The notes below the pieces were generated by a model. That model saw only the letters and a program-made list of their open reading frames with translations. It was not told where the DNA came from and made no database searches. A stretch of 64,000 nt of DNA, taken from assembly GCA_003254925.1 (NCBI GenBank), contig QANZ01046144.1:163597-227596 (forward strand). Direction: 5' to 3'. This DNA comes from Chamaecrista fasciculata (lineage: Eukaryota > Streptophyta > Magnoliopsida > Fabales > Fabaceae). Position 1 is the first letter of the stretch. Each line of letters begins with the position of its first letter. Shown one piece after another: positions 33,529-44,684 of this stretch. Both the position numbers and the translations under genes were made by a program.

Positions 33529-36500
33529 TTCTTTGATCACTCACATATCACTAAGTTTTGTTTGAGAGTCTGGGGATATAAAAAGGGAAAGAAACAGTTA
33601 AACTCATCTGTTACCTGAGACATCTTGTTTTCTTTTTACTCAGGTAGATGGGATTTAGTTGGATTGATCAACTTGTCCTCATCTCCCGCTCTTGTTTTAC
33701 TGGAGTATTTATGAGAAACGGAAAGGCAAATTAGCTGGTAGTAGGATTAAACACTTTCAGTTAGATTTAATCTGATAATTCCGTTACACTAAGACTTAAA
33801 TGTATCTATCCCGTCGTATTTCACTTATATATTGTGGGGTTTTCTGGTTTTTGTTCATGAAATCTCTTGTTTCATTTGCAGTCCTTCCACGAGTGTCTTA
33901 GTTTGCATACACCTGTCTTTAGGTTATATAAAATAGCACCTTTTGCATCTTTTAAGAACCAGGACGAATTATGGGTCTTGATTCTTCTGAGCCAGGTTGA
34001 GTGTGTATGGCTTGCCTCAGAAAGACTATAGGTTGTGTCTAAACTTCAAGTTACAACTTACAACAAATCATGGTGGTTCATTCGTTGGAAGTTTCTCTCG
34101 TTACCAGTGTCTTTTTCGTTGTTGGAAATAGTACGGAGACTGAAGTATGTCATTATCATTCAAATTGTAGTCAGCAAAGTATTAGGACTGACCTTGAATT
34201 CTTCTGTACGTCTGAGTTTAGGCACCGAATCAAATGTCAGGCAAGCCTATTGCCTCTTGCGGGGATTCCTTACAGTAGCCCTTTGCCATTGCTTATGGGC
34301 ATACGTTTTATCTTATATTTTTGTTATATTCTCTTTAAACCAACGTGAAATGCATTGGAGGAATGAAAACTTCACAACTGCGGTAACAGTGTGCCAACAG
34401 CAGAGAATCCAAACTGTGTTGCTACTAGTTTTGATTGGTCCTGTTGGCACACTCGTCCCATTGCTTTATTGATTTTGGACTTTTGGTACAGAAAGTCTCA
34501 AAATGTCATAGTAGGTACGGGCAGTTACTTTTCTATGGATTATTCAGGTGTAGATAATAACTAAACATTGTCATGTCCAAGTCTTTTTTAACGTGTTTTT
34601 TATGTTGGCTGTTTTGCCAGATTGGTTATCCTCTTTTGCATTATTTGACAGCTGCATCTTCTTCTCATGCTCTTATAAGTGGGTGAATGCCTTGTGGCGA
34701 AAAACTATATTATTGGCTACAAAAATATGTGAAGCTCTCTGTTTCATTTGTGGCTTTGATGGTTCTTTACATTTATATTTACTTGTTATCATTACTTATG
34801 TTATGAATTGCTACCCACACATCTACTGTGTATCATTGGGCTGATCTATTGACCTTGTAGACTAGAGATTTCGAGGTGGTGGAAGTTAACACAATTGAAT
34901 ATATTTTTTATTAGATAATTAATTGTCGCTGGCTAATTTATAATTGTAGTAAGTTTCTTTTCCTCCCCTATCCTATATAACGGAATACTTTGTGTTGCAG
35001 ATGTTCTGAAATGGAGGCAGCAATCAGTTTTGGTGCGGACAGGAATTCTTGATATTTGAGATTAAGCTGGAGAGAGAGCTAAATATAAAATACTTTATTA
35101 GTTTATTATAACTAGAATACTATTATTTTTAAGGATCATTCTTACTCCTTAGAAGTGAAGAGTGAGCCTTGTGGGTGTAACTTTCCAAGAATTTTGTATT
35201 TAACTTGTTGATTTTAACATGATTGATGATCCTATTCTTATTGTCAGAGGTTACTAAAACAAATGTTATAGTCTTTTTATTATCCTATGCACACATAAGA
35301 ACTGTAGAAGGCAGTGGCTGAGATGTTTGAATTTAATTATAGGTGTCACTTAAACAGGTACATCAAGTTTGATTGAACTCATCTTTTTTCTGTATTCTAC
35401 AATTGGACTGATCAGTTATCAAATCTATCTAAAAACTCCTTATAATACATCTGCTAATGATTAAATTACCATTAACGAGTAGTTATCAAGTTTGATCATA
35501 GTGCTGGTGCTTGATGAAAGACCTCAGAAGCCAAAAAGGCCTGGGGTAAGGATGTCCAAAGTTAATTTAGATATGCAAATAAGGGTCTCATCCTTATGAA
35601 TCGATAAGATAAAACTTATAGCTAATCATTGACTATGTATATTTTGTAGGTCTCTAAAGAACTACTTGATTGAAGATTTTAGGACATGTAAATTAATATT
35701 GTTGGTAATCAACTAATCATTAATGAAAAATGAACATTTCAACTCAGAGAGTGTAAATGAGCAATAGAGATTTATTTATTTTAAATTAAATTTTAAAACT
35801 TCGAATCTTAACTTTATATTTAAAGTAACTTTATATTCGTGAATCAGTGAAAACTATGATTATGGCAAAAAAAAAACATTTCAAAAGACATTCATTGTCT
35901 ATATAATCAGTGTAAGACTTTTACATTAAACAAAATATAACAATTTAATATTCTCTTGGGTTATGTTGGTATTCATGATTGTTACCAAGAGTCCAAACTT
36001 CCTAGCTAATCACAACATCTCCTTTTTAGATTTTGCTAATCCTACACAGCTTTAACTGATAATAAATCATTTTATATTTGTCCAAAACGTTTTAACATAA
36101 CTTGTGTGGCTCATAACTTTCTTTTCTTTAGAAAAAAGCCATAATCTTTGGTCCATCATTACAGTGATAAGGTAATATACTCAGAATCCTGTCATGCCCA
36201 CTTTTGCTATGATTTACTCCTTTACATGAAATTGACCTAATGGAGAATTATTATTTATTTTCTTCTTTTTTTTTCTTTCCTTTGCCAAATGGCAAGTGGT
36301 AACACCATGTCGCCACACTCAATTTATTGGACACATCTCACTCTCCACTTCCACTATATCCAGATAGGGTTTCCTTTCGGGCTCACTAAAAACCAAAAGA
36401 AAAAAAAAAGAAGAGAAGGAATGGTCTCTGTTGTGATGTATAATTCAACTTTGAGTGAAAATAGTCTCAACTATTATGACCAAGAAGTAGTTTCCCTTAC

Positions 36501-37030
36501 GAAACAGAAGTTAGCATTTGTTGATTACTGTTCAATTTTGCATTACTTGATATAATGAGAATGATTCTAGTTATAGATCTTGGATTTGAGATATTATCGG
36601 ATATTAAATGTAAGCACTTATATTAAGAGTGATTTAAGTTTTGATTAATCACATGGGACTAGTCTTTTTTCTTAACCCAAACCCGGTTGATTGGATTTTC
36701 TTATATTTATTAGTTAACTTTTAAAATTGAAAACTCTTGTAATATTTTCATATGTTAGTGGGGTTATGTCATTATCCTCGCAATGTGATGCGATTTCCAA
36801 TTGGGTTATACAGTTTTTGACTTGTTATGGTTGAATAGGTACGGATTCGAGTTTTACATGGAAAGTATATTTTTTTAATGTAATATTTATATGAATTCAA
36901 CCTCCTGAATTAGGTTACAAATCTTCCAAATCTTCTTAACTTGGTTCATACCAATTTATTTCATTATCAATGTTAATTCTTCTACCTAGATTTTAATTAA
37001 ATTGATGATGTAACAACATTCAATTAAAAA
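33529..37030. other. DPH3 downstream region, less AT-rich, no proven gene
   Basis: About 33600-35150 is less AT-rich than the rest and lacks transposon signatures, so it may be transcribed (3' UTR, UTR intron or a non-coding RNA). An acceptor-like TTGTGTTGCAG at about 35000 precedes a GC-richer stretch. Open frames of 145 codons (34035-34472), 92 (34070-34348) and 83 (34593-34844) overlap in different frames and show no domain or conserved motif, so none is called. From 35200 to 37030 I see only AT-rich intergenic DNA. Confidence 0.45.
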
Positions 37031-37552
37031 TAGGTCAAAGTCTCAAATTGGTCATTTATATATGGGGTAGATTTCAAATTGGTCTTTTATCTTTCATTTG
37101 TTTCAGATTGGTTCTACATGTTTTACAATGTTTCAAATTAATTAGTCCCAAACTTACTTTTGAGAAGTGATTTAACTTTATTTGATAGCGATTTTAATTG
37201 GGTATAGAAATAACTCTTCAAGTTAGCACATAGTTTCAAACTCAATGCATTTGAATTTGAAATGAGATATATGTGATCAATTTCACTTGTTTGATCATAA
37301 AACGAGATACTCACTTTTAAGACTCGATTTGACTTTTTTTTTAATAACCCCAAAGTACTCGTCAAAAGAAACTTGTAATTATGGATTCATCACATTTGAG
37401 CTTAGAATGAGAGAGATATGACCAATTCAATTATTTTTTAGACCAATTTGAAACACCATGGAAACATATGGGACCCATATGAAATAAATGAAAGATAAGG
37501 GACTAATTAGAAATCTACCCCAACATAAGGGACCAATTTGAGACTTTGGCCA
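37031..37552. mobile_element. Foldback element with AAATTGGTC/GACCAATTT arms
   Basis: It starts GGTCAAAGTCTCAAATTGG and ends CCAATTTGAGACTTTGGCC, with arms continuing inward (GGGGTAGATTTCAAATTGG against CTAATTAGAAATCTACCCC). The flanks resemble each other (ttaaaaata, ctaaaaata), which would suit a 9-bp TSD if the boundary shifts by one base. A 75-codon frame in the middle is unlike any known protein. Confidence 0.65.
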
Positions 37553-38455
37553 CTAAAAATATAATATTATTGATAACACAACATGTGATATATTATTTGT
37601 CAATATAAGTAATTTTCTATATTTTTAAAATTTAAATAAAATTTTAAATTTTTTTATAAATTTATTTTGTTAATATAAAAATAAAATTTACTTATGTGTT
37701 AGTCAAAATATTACATCTTTAATTAATCATATCCTTTTTTTTAAAGTTTAATTAATCATATCAGGTCTTCAATGACCCTTACTCAAAAAAAGGTCAAAAC
37801 CGTATTTTGGTCCCCTAATGTTTATCTTAAATTCTGTTATGGTCCATAGTATTTTTTTGTTTCGTTTTTGTTCTTAATGTTTTCTAAAAGTTTCATAATT
37901 GGACCCTAACTATTGAATATGGTCATATCTTTCTCGTTTCAAACTTGAACATGATGAAATCATATCTATAAGTTAAATTTAATGAGTTATTTCTTTGCCC
38001 AGTTAGACTCACCAATAAACAATGTCAAATCGGGCACAAAAATGGGCCACTTATTTCATGAATTTGGTCATATGATATCTCTCTCATTTCAAGTCTGAAT
38101 GCAATGAAATCAGAGCTACAAGTTATTCTTAATGATTTTTTTCTTTGTCTACTTGGGACCATTGTCATACAAGGTCAAATAGTACTCCAAAAATTAATAT
38201 TGATACTTTGATTAAACTCACTTTTGAAGTACTATTTGACCTCGTTTTCCAACGGCTCCAACTGGATACCTAAAACTATTTTTTTCCTCTGTTTTGGTCT
38301 TCAAACTTTCACATCTGTCTAGTTTTAGTCCCCCAAAAGTGATTTCTATTATTTCTAATATGAACAATTGAGATGAATCATTTCTCTCTTATATGTGTCA
38401 ATTGTTAAGTGAGTTGACAAAAAAAAGAAAGAAAAAATTTCATTCTTAATAACGA

Positions 38456-39023
38456 GGGTAAATTACACTTTGGTACCCTGTGATTTGGTCCTATTTCACT
38501 TTGGTACCCTGTGGTATTCTCCATTAACACTTTGGTACCCTTTGGAGCTATTTTGTAATTTTAACCAAAACAAATTTTGCAAAAAATACATATTGGCCCA
38601 ATTTTTTTTTAAGTTTTCATTTTAGTCCCTAGATAATATGTATCCAGGGACCTGTTTGTAATTTTTTGAAAATTTTTTGGGGTCAATATGTAATTTTTCA
38701 AAATTTATTATGGTTAAAATTACAAAATAGCTCCAAAGGGTACCAATAGCACTGTCAAAACGGGCTTAGGCCCGCCCGCTAAATGGGCGGGCTTGGGCTT
38801 AAAAAATTTGGCCCGTTTAAAAACGGGCCTAAACGGCCCGGCCCGTTTAGCCCGTGGCCCGTAACGGGGCGGGGCGGGCCGGGCCGGGCCGGCCCGTTTA
38901 ACAGTGCTAGGTACCAAAGTGTTAATGGAGAATACCACAGGGTACCAAAGTGTCATTTTTTAAACCACAGAGTACTAAAGTGAAATATGACCAAACCACA
39001 GGGTACTAAAGTGTAATTTACCC
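38456..39023. mobile_element. Family A MULE-type MITE, middle level of the nest
   Basis: It starts GGGTAAATTACACTTTGG and ends with the complement. The flanks taataacga and taatcacaa agree at 7 of 9 positions, so the TSD is worn. Without the inserted hAT MITE and one target copy it would be about 397 bp, like the copy at 782. Confidence 0.82.
38747..38909. mobile_element. GC-rich hAT MITE with perfect 8-bp TSD, innermost level
   Basis: The 163-bp element has ends TAGCACTGTCAAAACGGGC and GGCCCGTTTAACAGTGCTA and a core of GGGCC/GGCCC palindromes. GGTACCAA is duplicated at 38739-38746 and 38910-38917. The TAG..CTA ends with CAGTG and the 8-bp TSD identify the hAT superfamily. Removing it and one target copy restores the family A arm exactly. 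Its GC content contrasts sharply with the AT-rich host element. Confidence 0.9.
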
Positions 39024-39448
39024 TAATCACAAATTGAAGATGAATTTGTGGTTGATTTTTATCTCCAATTTTTTTAGTAAGAATGAAAAATTTTTTTTCT
39101 CTATTTGTCAAATCATTTATTAAAACACATATGAGATAGAAATGGTCCGTTTCAATTGTATAAATTATAAATAGCGATAAAAACTCAACAAAATCCCATT
39201 TTAGGAACCAAAATATATCAAATGTAAAGTTTTAGGATCAAAATGAAAACTTATCCAATAGTTCGAGGACCAAAATGAGGTTTAACCTTAAAGTTATTCC
39301 CATACTGTTTTCAAATCATAAATAGATTCTAACTTGAAATTTCATTAATTGAAAAAAAAGAGTAATTATATTCAAATATAGATACATATAAAAATAACAA
39401 GAAAAATATTTGGTGATTTTTATGGTGTAATTAATAGAGACATTTTTT

Positions 39449-39640
39449 TTTAGCAGAAAAATTTAGGTGAGTTGAACCCCGAGGGCTCACCAAGACCAAG
39501 ATAGGCCTCCAGGCTCGAGGCTTTATGAGCGTTTATAAAGATATTTAGAGATTGCCTACCAACAAGGTCCTTACATCAGCAGTGAGAATCGAACACAACC
39601 TTGTGGGTTATGAGTCGACTCCTTGCCAAGACATTTGTTA
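39449..39640 (-). mobile_element. SINE-like fragment, antisense
   Basis: A run of T is followed by GC-richer sequence containing GAGAATCGAACACAACC and GAGTCGACTCCTTGCC. On the minus strand these read as a tRNA-like A-box region (GGCAAGGAGTCGACTC) and B-box-like GTTCGATTCTC, the order expected of a tRNA-derived SINE with its A-tail at the left. Boundaries are uncertain. The DNA from here to 39985 holds nothing else that I can name. Confidence 0.45.
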
Positions 39641-39989
39641 ATGAGTTATAAACGTTGAAAGAAATATTCATTAAATAGATAATTGAAGGAGTAATTTTGT
39701 TTCAATTCTATCACAAGAGACATCAAAGGATTATCAAAAGCGTCGTATCAACTAAAGCTTCTTTTTTTTTTTTTCCTTGAGAAAATTATAGATACCTAAA
39801 ATTTACTATATATATTGGGATTACTTTACTTTGTGATAAAGTGGTGCACCCATTTTGATTTTCTTTGAGGTACGTACGTTTGCTCTAAGTAGGGTCACTG
39901 TCTTTTTCTGCAATTTCTTATTTGTGGAAACACATGCATAATGCACCAAGACTAATCACACATTCACTACTTTTTCTGGGTTTCTTGCT

Positions 39990-39997
39990 CTTTATAA
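39990..39997 (+). promoter_or_regulatory. Possible TATA box of the TMEM45-like gene
   Basis: CTTTATAA stands about 120 bp before the start codon at 40112, in a suitable position for a leader of about 90 bp. This is inference from position and motif only. Confidence 0.4.
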
Positions 39998-40111
39998 GTT
40001 GCAGTCAAGGTGTTTGTAAAAATGCCTCAAACACTTAACATGAAGAAAATCAGTTTTAAAAACACCTCAATTCTGAAATCTGAACTCTAAACTTAATTTT
40101 TTTTTTTTCCC

Positions 40112-41077
40112 ATGGGCACGTTTATAGGGCACATAGTCCCTGGATTGGCACTCACCCTTCTTGGCTTATGGCACACAATCAACACCATAAGAGCCTATCT
40201 TCTGAAAGGCCCTTCAAACTTCACTGTAAAATTCTATTACCAATTCAACACCTTTCACTCTAGGCTTTTCAAACACTTGGAGCTCATCTCCATTCTTTCT
40301 TTCTCCATCCTTGCAATTTCCCTTCAGATTCTTGACTACCCTTTCTTTCGCTTCGTCTTCAAGCTCGATAACTTTGAGCATGCCACCATGTTCATACACC
40401 TTGCAGTCTTTGTAAGTTTCACCCTTGGTGCAGAGTTTTTTTTAACTGATAATAATAATAATTCATCACTTGATCTTTTATCTGGGTTTGTTGGCATCCT
40501 TGCATCCTCTGTATTCTGTCAAGAGCTTTTTCTGCTTCATTTTCACTCCACCGATCATGTCGGACTCGAAGGACACTACCATTGGTTGCTTCAGCTCATA
40601 GTGTTTGTCTCACTTTTATCCGCAATTGCAGCAACATCTTTCCCTACAAGTTTTCCTGCAGCTCTTGTTCTTGCCATTTCAGTCATGTTCCAAGGTTGTT
40701 GGTTTTTAAACATGGGATTTATGTTATGGTTTCCTGCTTTTGTCCCTGAAGGATGCACTATGAATCATGATCATGATCATCATGATCATGTGCATGGCAT
40801 GATTGGAGCAATTTCTTGTGGTTCTGATGGTGCTGATTTTAGAGCCAGAGCTCTTGCAAATTTGCAATTCAGTTGGATATTCTGTGCAATTCTGATACTT
40901 TCAGGGCTTGTTTGTCTCAAATTCGCTAGAAAATCTACCATTTCAGAAAGATTAGCTACATATCACAGACTTCACAGTAGAAATGCAGATTCCATTGTAA
41001 CCACTGAAGGTAATTTCAACAAGCAGGCTAATTCACAGTCTACTACTGTACTGTTTGTTAAACAAGATGAGACTTAA
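40112..41077 (+). CDS. TMEM45 / DUF716 family membrane protein
   Basis: A single-exon gene of 321 residues. It belongs to the DUF716 (TMEM45) family, multi-pass membrane proteins found in plants and animals whose biochemical role is not settled. It opens with MGTFIGHIVPGLALTLLGLWH, typical of plant members. It has several hydrophobic spans, at roughly residues 6-26, 65-85, 95-115, 122-142, 155-175, 180-215 and 245-265. Conserved family features are the HxxPG..F/L..GLWH start, the GHYHWLLQ segment (about 154-161) and the LQFSW..I block near 250. A histidine- and aspartate-rich stretch, NHDHDHHDHVHG, at about residues 219-230 could bind metal, an inference only. The C-terminal tail after about 270 is polar and probably cytosolic. 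The start codon follows a T-run and fits the family N terminus. Its 3' flank is duplicated (next entry). Confidence 0.9.
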   Translation: MGTFIGHIVPGLALTLLGLWHTINTIRAYLLKGPSNFTVKFYYQFNTFHSRLFKHLELISILSFSILAISLQILDYPFFRFVFKLDNFEHATMFIHLAVFVSFTLGAEFFLTDNNNNSSLDLLSGFVGILASSVFCQELFLLHFHSTDHVGLEGHYHWLLQLIVFVSLLSAIAATSFPTSFPAALVLAISVMFQGCWFLNMGFMLWFPAFVPEGCTMNHDHDHHDHVHGMIGAISCGSDGADFRARALANLQFSWIFCAILILSGLVCLKFARKSTISERLATYHRLHSRNADSIVTTEGNFNKQANSQSTTVLFVKQDET

Positions 41078-41115
41078 ATTTGTGCAATGCAATAATAAGC
41101 TATATATAGATTGTA

Positions 41116-41379
41116 GAGTAAAATATAAATTAGTCCTTGAAATATGCTTGAGTTAACAACTCAAGCCTTGAAAATCTGGTTTACACTCTTTAATCTCTGA
41201 AAATCGTGAAACTAATACATTTGAGTCTTTTTGTCTCTACATGTTAGTCCTTGAAAAATAGACTTAAGGGACAAAGTGGTATTACCTTCACGACTGTCAA
41301 AGAAAATGTGTAAACTTATTTACAGGAATTGGACTGTCAATAAGTATATCTTTTTAAGGACCAAATTGTATGTTTACTC
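41116..41379. mobile_element. Family B MULE-type MITE with perfect TSD and empty-site control
   Basis: The 264-bp element starts GAGTAAAATATAAATTAG and ends ATGTTTACTC. Perfect 9-bp duplications tagattgta lie at 41107-41115 and 41380-41388. The duplicated copy downstream (near 41887) has a single tagattgta and no element, which proves the insertion boundaries. It sits in the 3' UTR region of the TMEM45-like gene. Confidence 0.9.
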
Positions 41380-41634
41380 TAGATTGTATGATCATATATA
41401 AAGGCAAGGTGATTACATGGATGATATATCCAACTATTTGTTGGATTTTGTAGATCATATGTGTCTTCAGTGAAGCTATTAGAAATGAATGTAAAAGTAG
41501 TAAAAACCATGTATTCTAGATTGGATTAAGCTTAATGTTGCTATTCACTTCTTTCAAATAGTAATCATGAGGTTGATCTGGTGTGGTTTATGCAGTATGT
41601 CACTTGTGAATTGTGATTGAATATATTGCTACAT

Positions 41635-41779
41635 GTTGGTCCGAGTGATAAGTGACTCGGTATCGCTTAAGCAAAGTCTTAGATTCGTGATCATGTGAAT
41701 GTAGCTACCTTGTTGAGAGACTCTCTCACTATAACTAGATGCGCAATAAGAGTATTGGACAAACAACCGAAAAAGACAC
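41635..41779 (+). mobile_element. Short SINE-like insertion with 10-bp TSD
   Basis: 145 bp beginning GTTGGTCCGAGTGATAAGTGA, with a tRNA-like A-box region (TGATAAGTGACTCGG) and a weak B-box (TTAGATTCGTGATC), ending in an A-rich CCGAAAAAGAC. It is flanked by ATTGCTACAT at 41625-41634 and 41780-41789. Copy 2 of the local duplication has one ATTGCTACAT (42124-42133) and no insertion. A related element is at 51462-51661. Confidence 0.72.
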
Positions 41780-42150
41780 ATTGCTACATATTTAAGTTTA
41801 ATTTGTTTATATCAACCTTTTGGGTTAAGTTTTAGCAGTAATAAGGTAATGACTTAATTCTGTGAAATGCAATAATAACCTATACATAGATTGTATGATC
41901 ATATAAAGCCAAGACTTGATTACATGGATGATATATCCAACTATTTGTAGGATTTTGTAGATCATATATATGTGTCTTCCGCGAAGCTATTAGCAATGCA
42001 ATGAATGTAAAAGTAGTAAAACCCATGTATGCTAGATTGGATTAAGCTAAAATTTTGCTATTCAATTCATTCAAATTGTAATCATATGAGTTTGATCTGA
42101 TCTGGTTGATACAATGTGTCTACATTGCTACATATTTAAGTTTTGTTTGG

Positions 42151-42992
42151 AAATGGATCAGCTAAATTACACTCCTTGAAGTATGGCTGAATTATGCTTT
42201 CATGATCATTAGATGAGTTGAATAATAATTGATCTATTGACCTTTGGACTGAATCAATGGTTTGGATGCTATAATTCACTGTATTTCATCCTCCCATAAT
42301 TCAGCTGAGCCATTTTGTTTGCCATTTTGTTTATACTAACTTTCTTGTCTTAAGTCACTTTTTCTTAACATAAATGACTTACCTTTTAAAAAGAAGGGTT
42401 AGTTAAATTTAAAATACATGTAAATTAACCTAAGTTGCACTCGATAGAAATAAAAAGGAAGAAAGAATTCTTACAAATGCACAAGTTTTTCCCCTCAATA
42501 GAAAAAGTGCAAGAAAAATCTAAATTAAGTGTTTTGGATATTTGGCATCAATTCTTTTTTCTCACGCGTTATTTAAATCTTATGATATGATCAAATCTGT
42601 TTTTTTTTTAAAAATGAAAAAAAAATAAATTTTTTACTATTCACTTTCTCTCCAAATGAAAATCATTTTTTTTAGTTGTTCAAAACAAAAATGAAAATCA
42701 TTTTTTGGTCAGACTCATATGGTAACTTACACCTACACATTATTACAACTCCCAAAAAAAAGAAAGGAAATCCAATCTTTGACTTTAGAGAAAACAGAGT
42801 ATAATTCAAGAATCAAGCTGACACTCAAAATCATCGGAAATTCAGTCGTCCATCATAAATGCAACAATATTATTCACAGTGACAAATTTTACCATTACCC
42901 GAATACACAATTTAATTGGCCAAAAAAAAAAAAAAGAATACACAATTTCCCTTTTGCTTCTTTCTTTTATTTTAATTAGGTGTTTTAAGGAT
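42151..42992. other. Intergenic DNA before the B3 gene
   Basis: AT-rich with homopolymer runs near 42601 and 42925. A TTAATTAG acceptor-like site at about 42972-42979 suggests that an upstream 5' UTR exon of the B3 gene could exist. No other feature is seen. Confidence 0.5.
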
Positions 42993-44588
42993 ATGAGAAG
43001 AGAAGAGACGTTGAAGAGAATGAATAACGGAATAAATCACCGGCGGCGATCAAGCTTGCCGGAGAAGAAACCGGCACAATTTTTCAAGATAATACTTCCG
43101 ACTACGATTCTTGAAAAGAAACTGGTATGCTTCACTTTTCCTTCTTCTGCTTTCTTTTCTTTTCTTTAGCTTTTGAATGCTCTGTTTGGTTCCCTAGAAA
43201 ACAGAGACTCACTAGAATGATGGGAAGGAAAACATATATTATAGCTTAGATTTTGAGAATGACTGCATAATGTAAATATTCATTCTGGGTTATTGAAAAT
43301 TCGTTTTTTTTTTCCCACCATTTAGTTCAAAAAGTTTAGTTCTTGAGTCCAAAGAACATGAAAAGATCTGATTTTTTTTTCGGATCTGTTTGGTTTCTGG
43401 GTAAACAGAGCTTTGGAGATTTTATAAATTGTTAATCTAAATTTCGAATGGAATTGAGAAGTGACACTGAGATTGTTTTATCGTGATTGAGGTACAAAAA
43501 GTTTGATTCTTGGATAAAAGAAGAAGCACAAACAGAAAATAGACTTTATGGGTCTGTTATTCTGTTTGTTTCCCGAGAAAAAAGTTTGAGTCTTGAACCA
43601 AAATCGCACAAAAAAAATTGCTTTTTGCGTATTACAATGTGTTTTTCATCATGTGCAGAGACTTCCCATGATGTTTGTAAAACACCACGGAGATGACTTA
43701 GCCTCTAGTGTCACCTTATCAGATCCGAACCTTAAAGAATGGAAGATAGTTTTGGAGAAATATGAAGACGACGTTTGTTTCGGAAAAGGATGGGAAGAAC
43801 TCGTAGAACATTATTCAATCACAAAAGAAAACATTCTTGTTTTCAAATACGAAGGAAATTCAAGATTTCATGTTCTTATATTTGACATGAGCGGCTCAGA
43901 GATTCAATATCCTCTTCATAATCATCCCCATGATCCAAATCCCAACGTAGGATTTGAAAAAGACCATGTAATCTCATTGGACCATGATGATGATGATGAT
44001 GAAGATTTTAGCACAAGAGGACGAGGAAAAAGAAAAAGAAGTAAGATTGCCATCTCACCAACATTGATAAGGAAATCCCCTAGATTTTCTAAGGAGAATG
44101 TTGTTATTGACCTTGAAGAACCAAACTCATTAGGGAAAAAACCACTTCCTAAAGAGAAACATCTCAAAGTCACTTTTGATGAGGAAAAGGAACCTAAAAA
44201 GGAAGTCACAAAACCTTATAATCCTTTGAAGTCTACTTTCTCTGATCCTTTGTCATTTGATAAAGACAAAGTCAATCAGGATTCTGCTAGAGATAATCTA
44301 CAAGAATTGGATTATCAGAAAATTGTTGCTGCTAAGATTGCATCCTTAGAAACAAGGATGATTGAGAGCAATAGACTCCTCCGAGACATCATAAATAACA
44401 ACAAGGCCTATTTAGAGTTTGGTGAGGCTAAAGCAAAAGAAGAAGCAAAGCGTTTTGACAAGCTTTTCAATGCCCTTTGTAACATCATGAACTTCCTACC
44501 AAAGTTGTTGCCGCCAAGGTTTTCGTTTGGTAGTTCCTTTGGGCCATCTTATCCTCATAGCCCTTCTCCAAAAAGGGGAGAAATGTAA
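42993..44588 (+). CDS. B3-domain (REM-type) DNA-binding protein, single B3 domain
   Basis: Two exons, 42993-43124 and 43659-44588, join in phase 0 across a GT-AG intron to give 353 residues. The B3 fold runs from about residue 30 to 125. It begins PAQFFKIILPTTILEKKL in exon 1 and continues RLPMMFVKHHGDDL..VTLSDPN..W..VLEK..D..CFGKGWEELVEHYSI..ENILVFKYEGNS..HV.IFDMSGSEI in exon 2, the pattern of REM (reproductive meristem) B3 proteins. Then come an acidic run (DHDDDDDED), a basic GRGKRKRSK that could be a nuclear signal, and a helical, charged region (LDYQKIVAAKIASLETR and following) that may form a coiled coil. Only one B3 domain is present, unlike VRN1. The intron between the two halves of the B3 domain lies at the same place as in the neighbouring VRN1-like gene, pointing to shared ancestry. 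The start is the first ATG in frame before the B3 domain; ATG 43020 is an alternative. Confidence 0.88.
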
Positions 44589-44684
44589 GAAAGTTTGCAC
44601 TTCTTAAGACCTAAAGAATATCTTTGTATCTCTATTTTTTACTATTTTTGGTAATATTTTGATATAGACAGAGGAAGGAACTTA

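Larger units (their letters stand above)
37789..39290. mobile_element. Outer foldback element of a three-level nest
   Basis: The left arm AGGTCAAAACCGTATTTTGG (from about 37792) is answered by CCAAAATGAGGTTTAACCTT near 39270-39290. Further inside, CAATTGAGATGAATCATTTC (about 38366) is answered by GAAATGGTCCGTTTCAATTG (about 39140). The two halves are separated by the family A element at 38456-39023. The left half also shares sequence with 37140-37440 and 58050-58500. The boundaries are approximate and no TSD was found. Confidence 0.6.
41071..42150. repeat. Tandem duplication of the TMEM45-like gene 3' flank
   Basis: Copy 1 begins at 41071 (GACTTAA, spanning the stop codon) and copy 2 at 41851. 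Both contain AATGCAATAATAA, TGATTACATGGATGATATAT, CCAACTATTTGT and GTAAAAGTAGTAAAA, and end in ATTGCTACATATTTAAG. Copy 1 is longer because of a MITE and a SINE-like insertion (separate entries). Net of these and their target duplications both copies are about 300-320 bp. Confidence 0.85.

Noticed and set aside
34035-34472. 145-codon open frame downstream of DPH3
   Set aside because: It is the longest unassigned frame but has no domain, signal or family resemblance, overlaps other frames and lies in a moderately AT-rich region where such lengths arise by chance.
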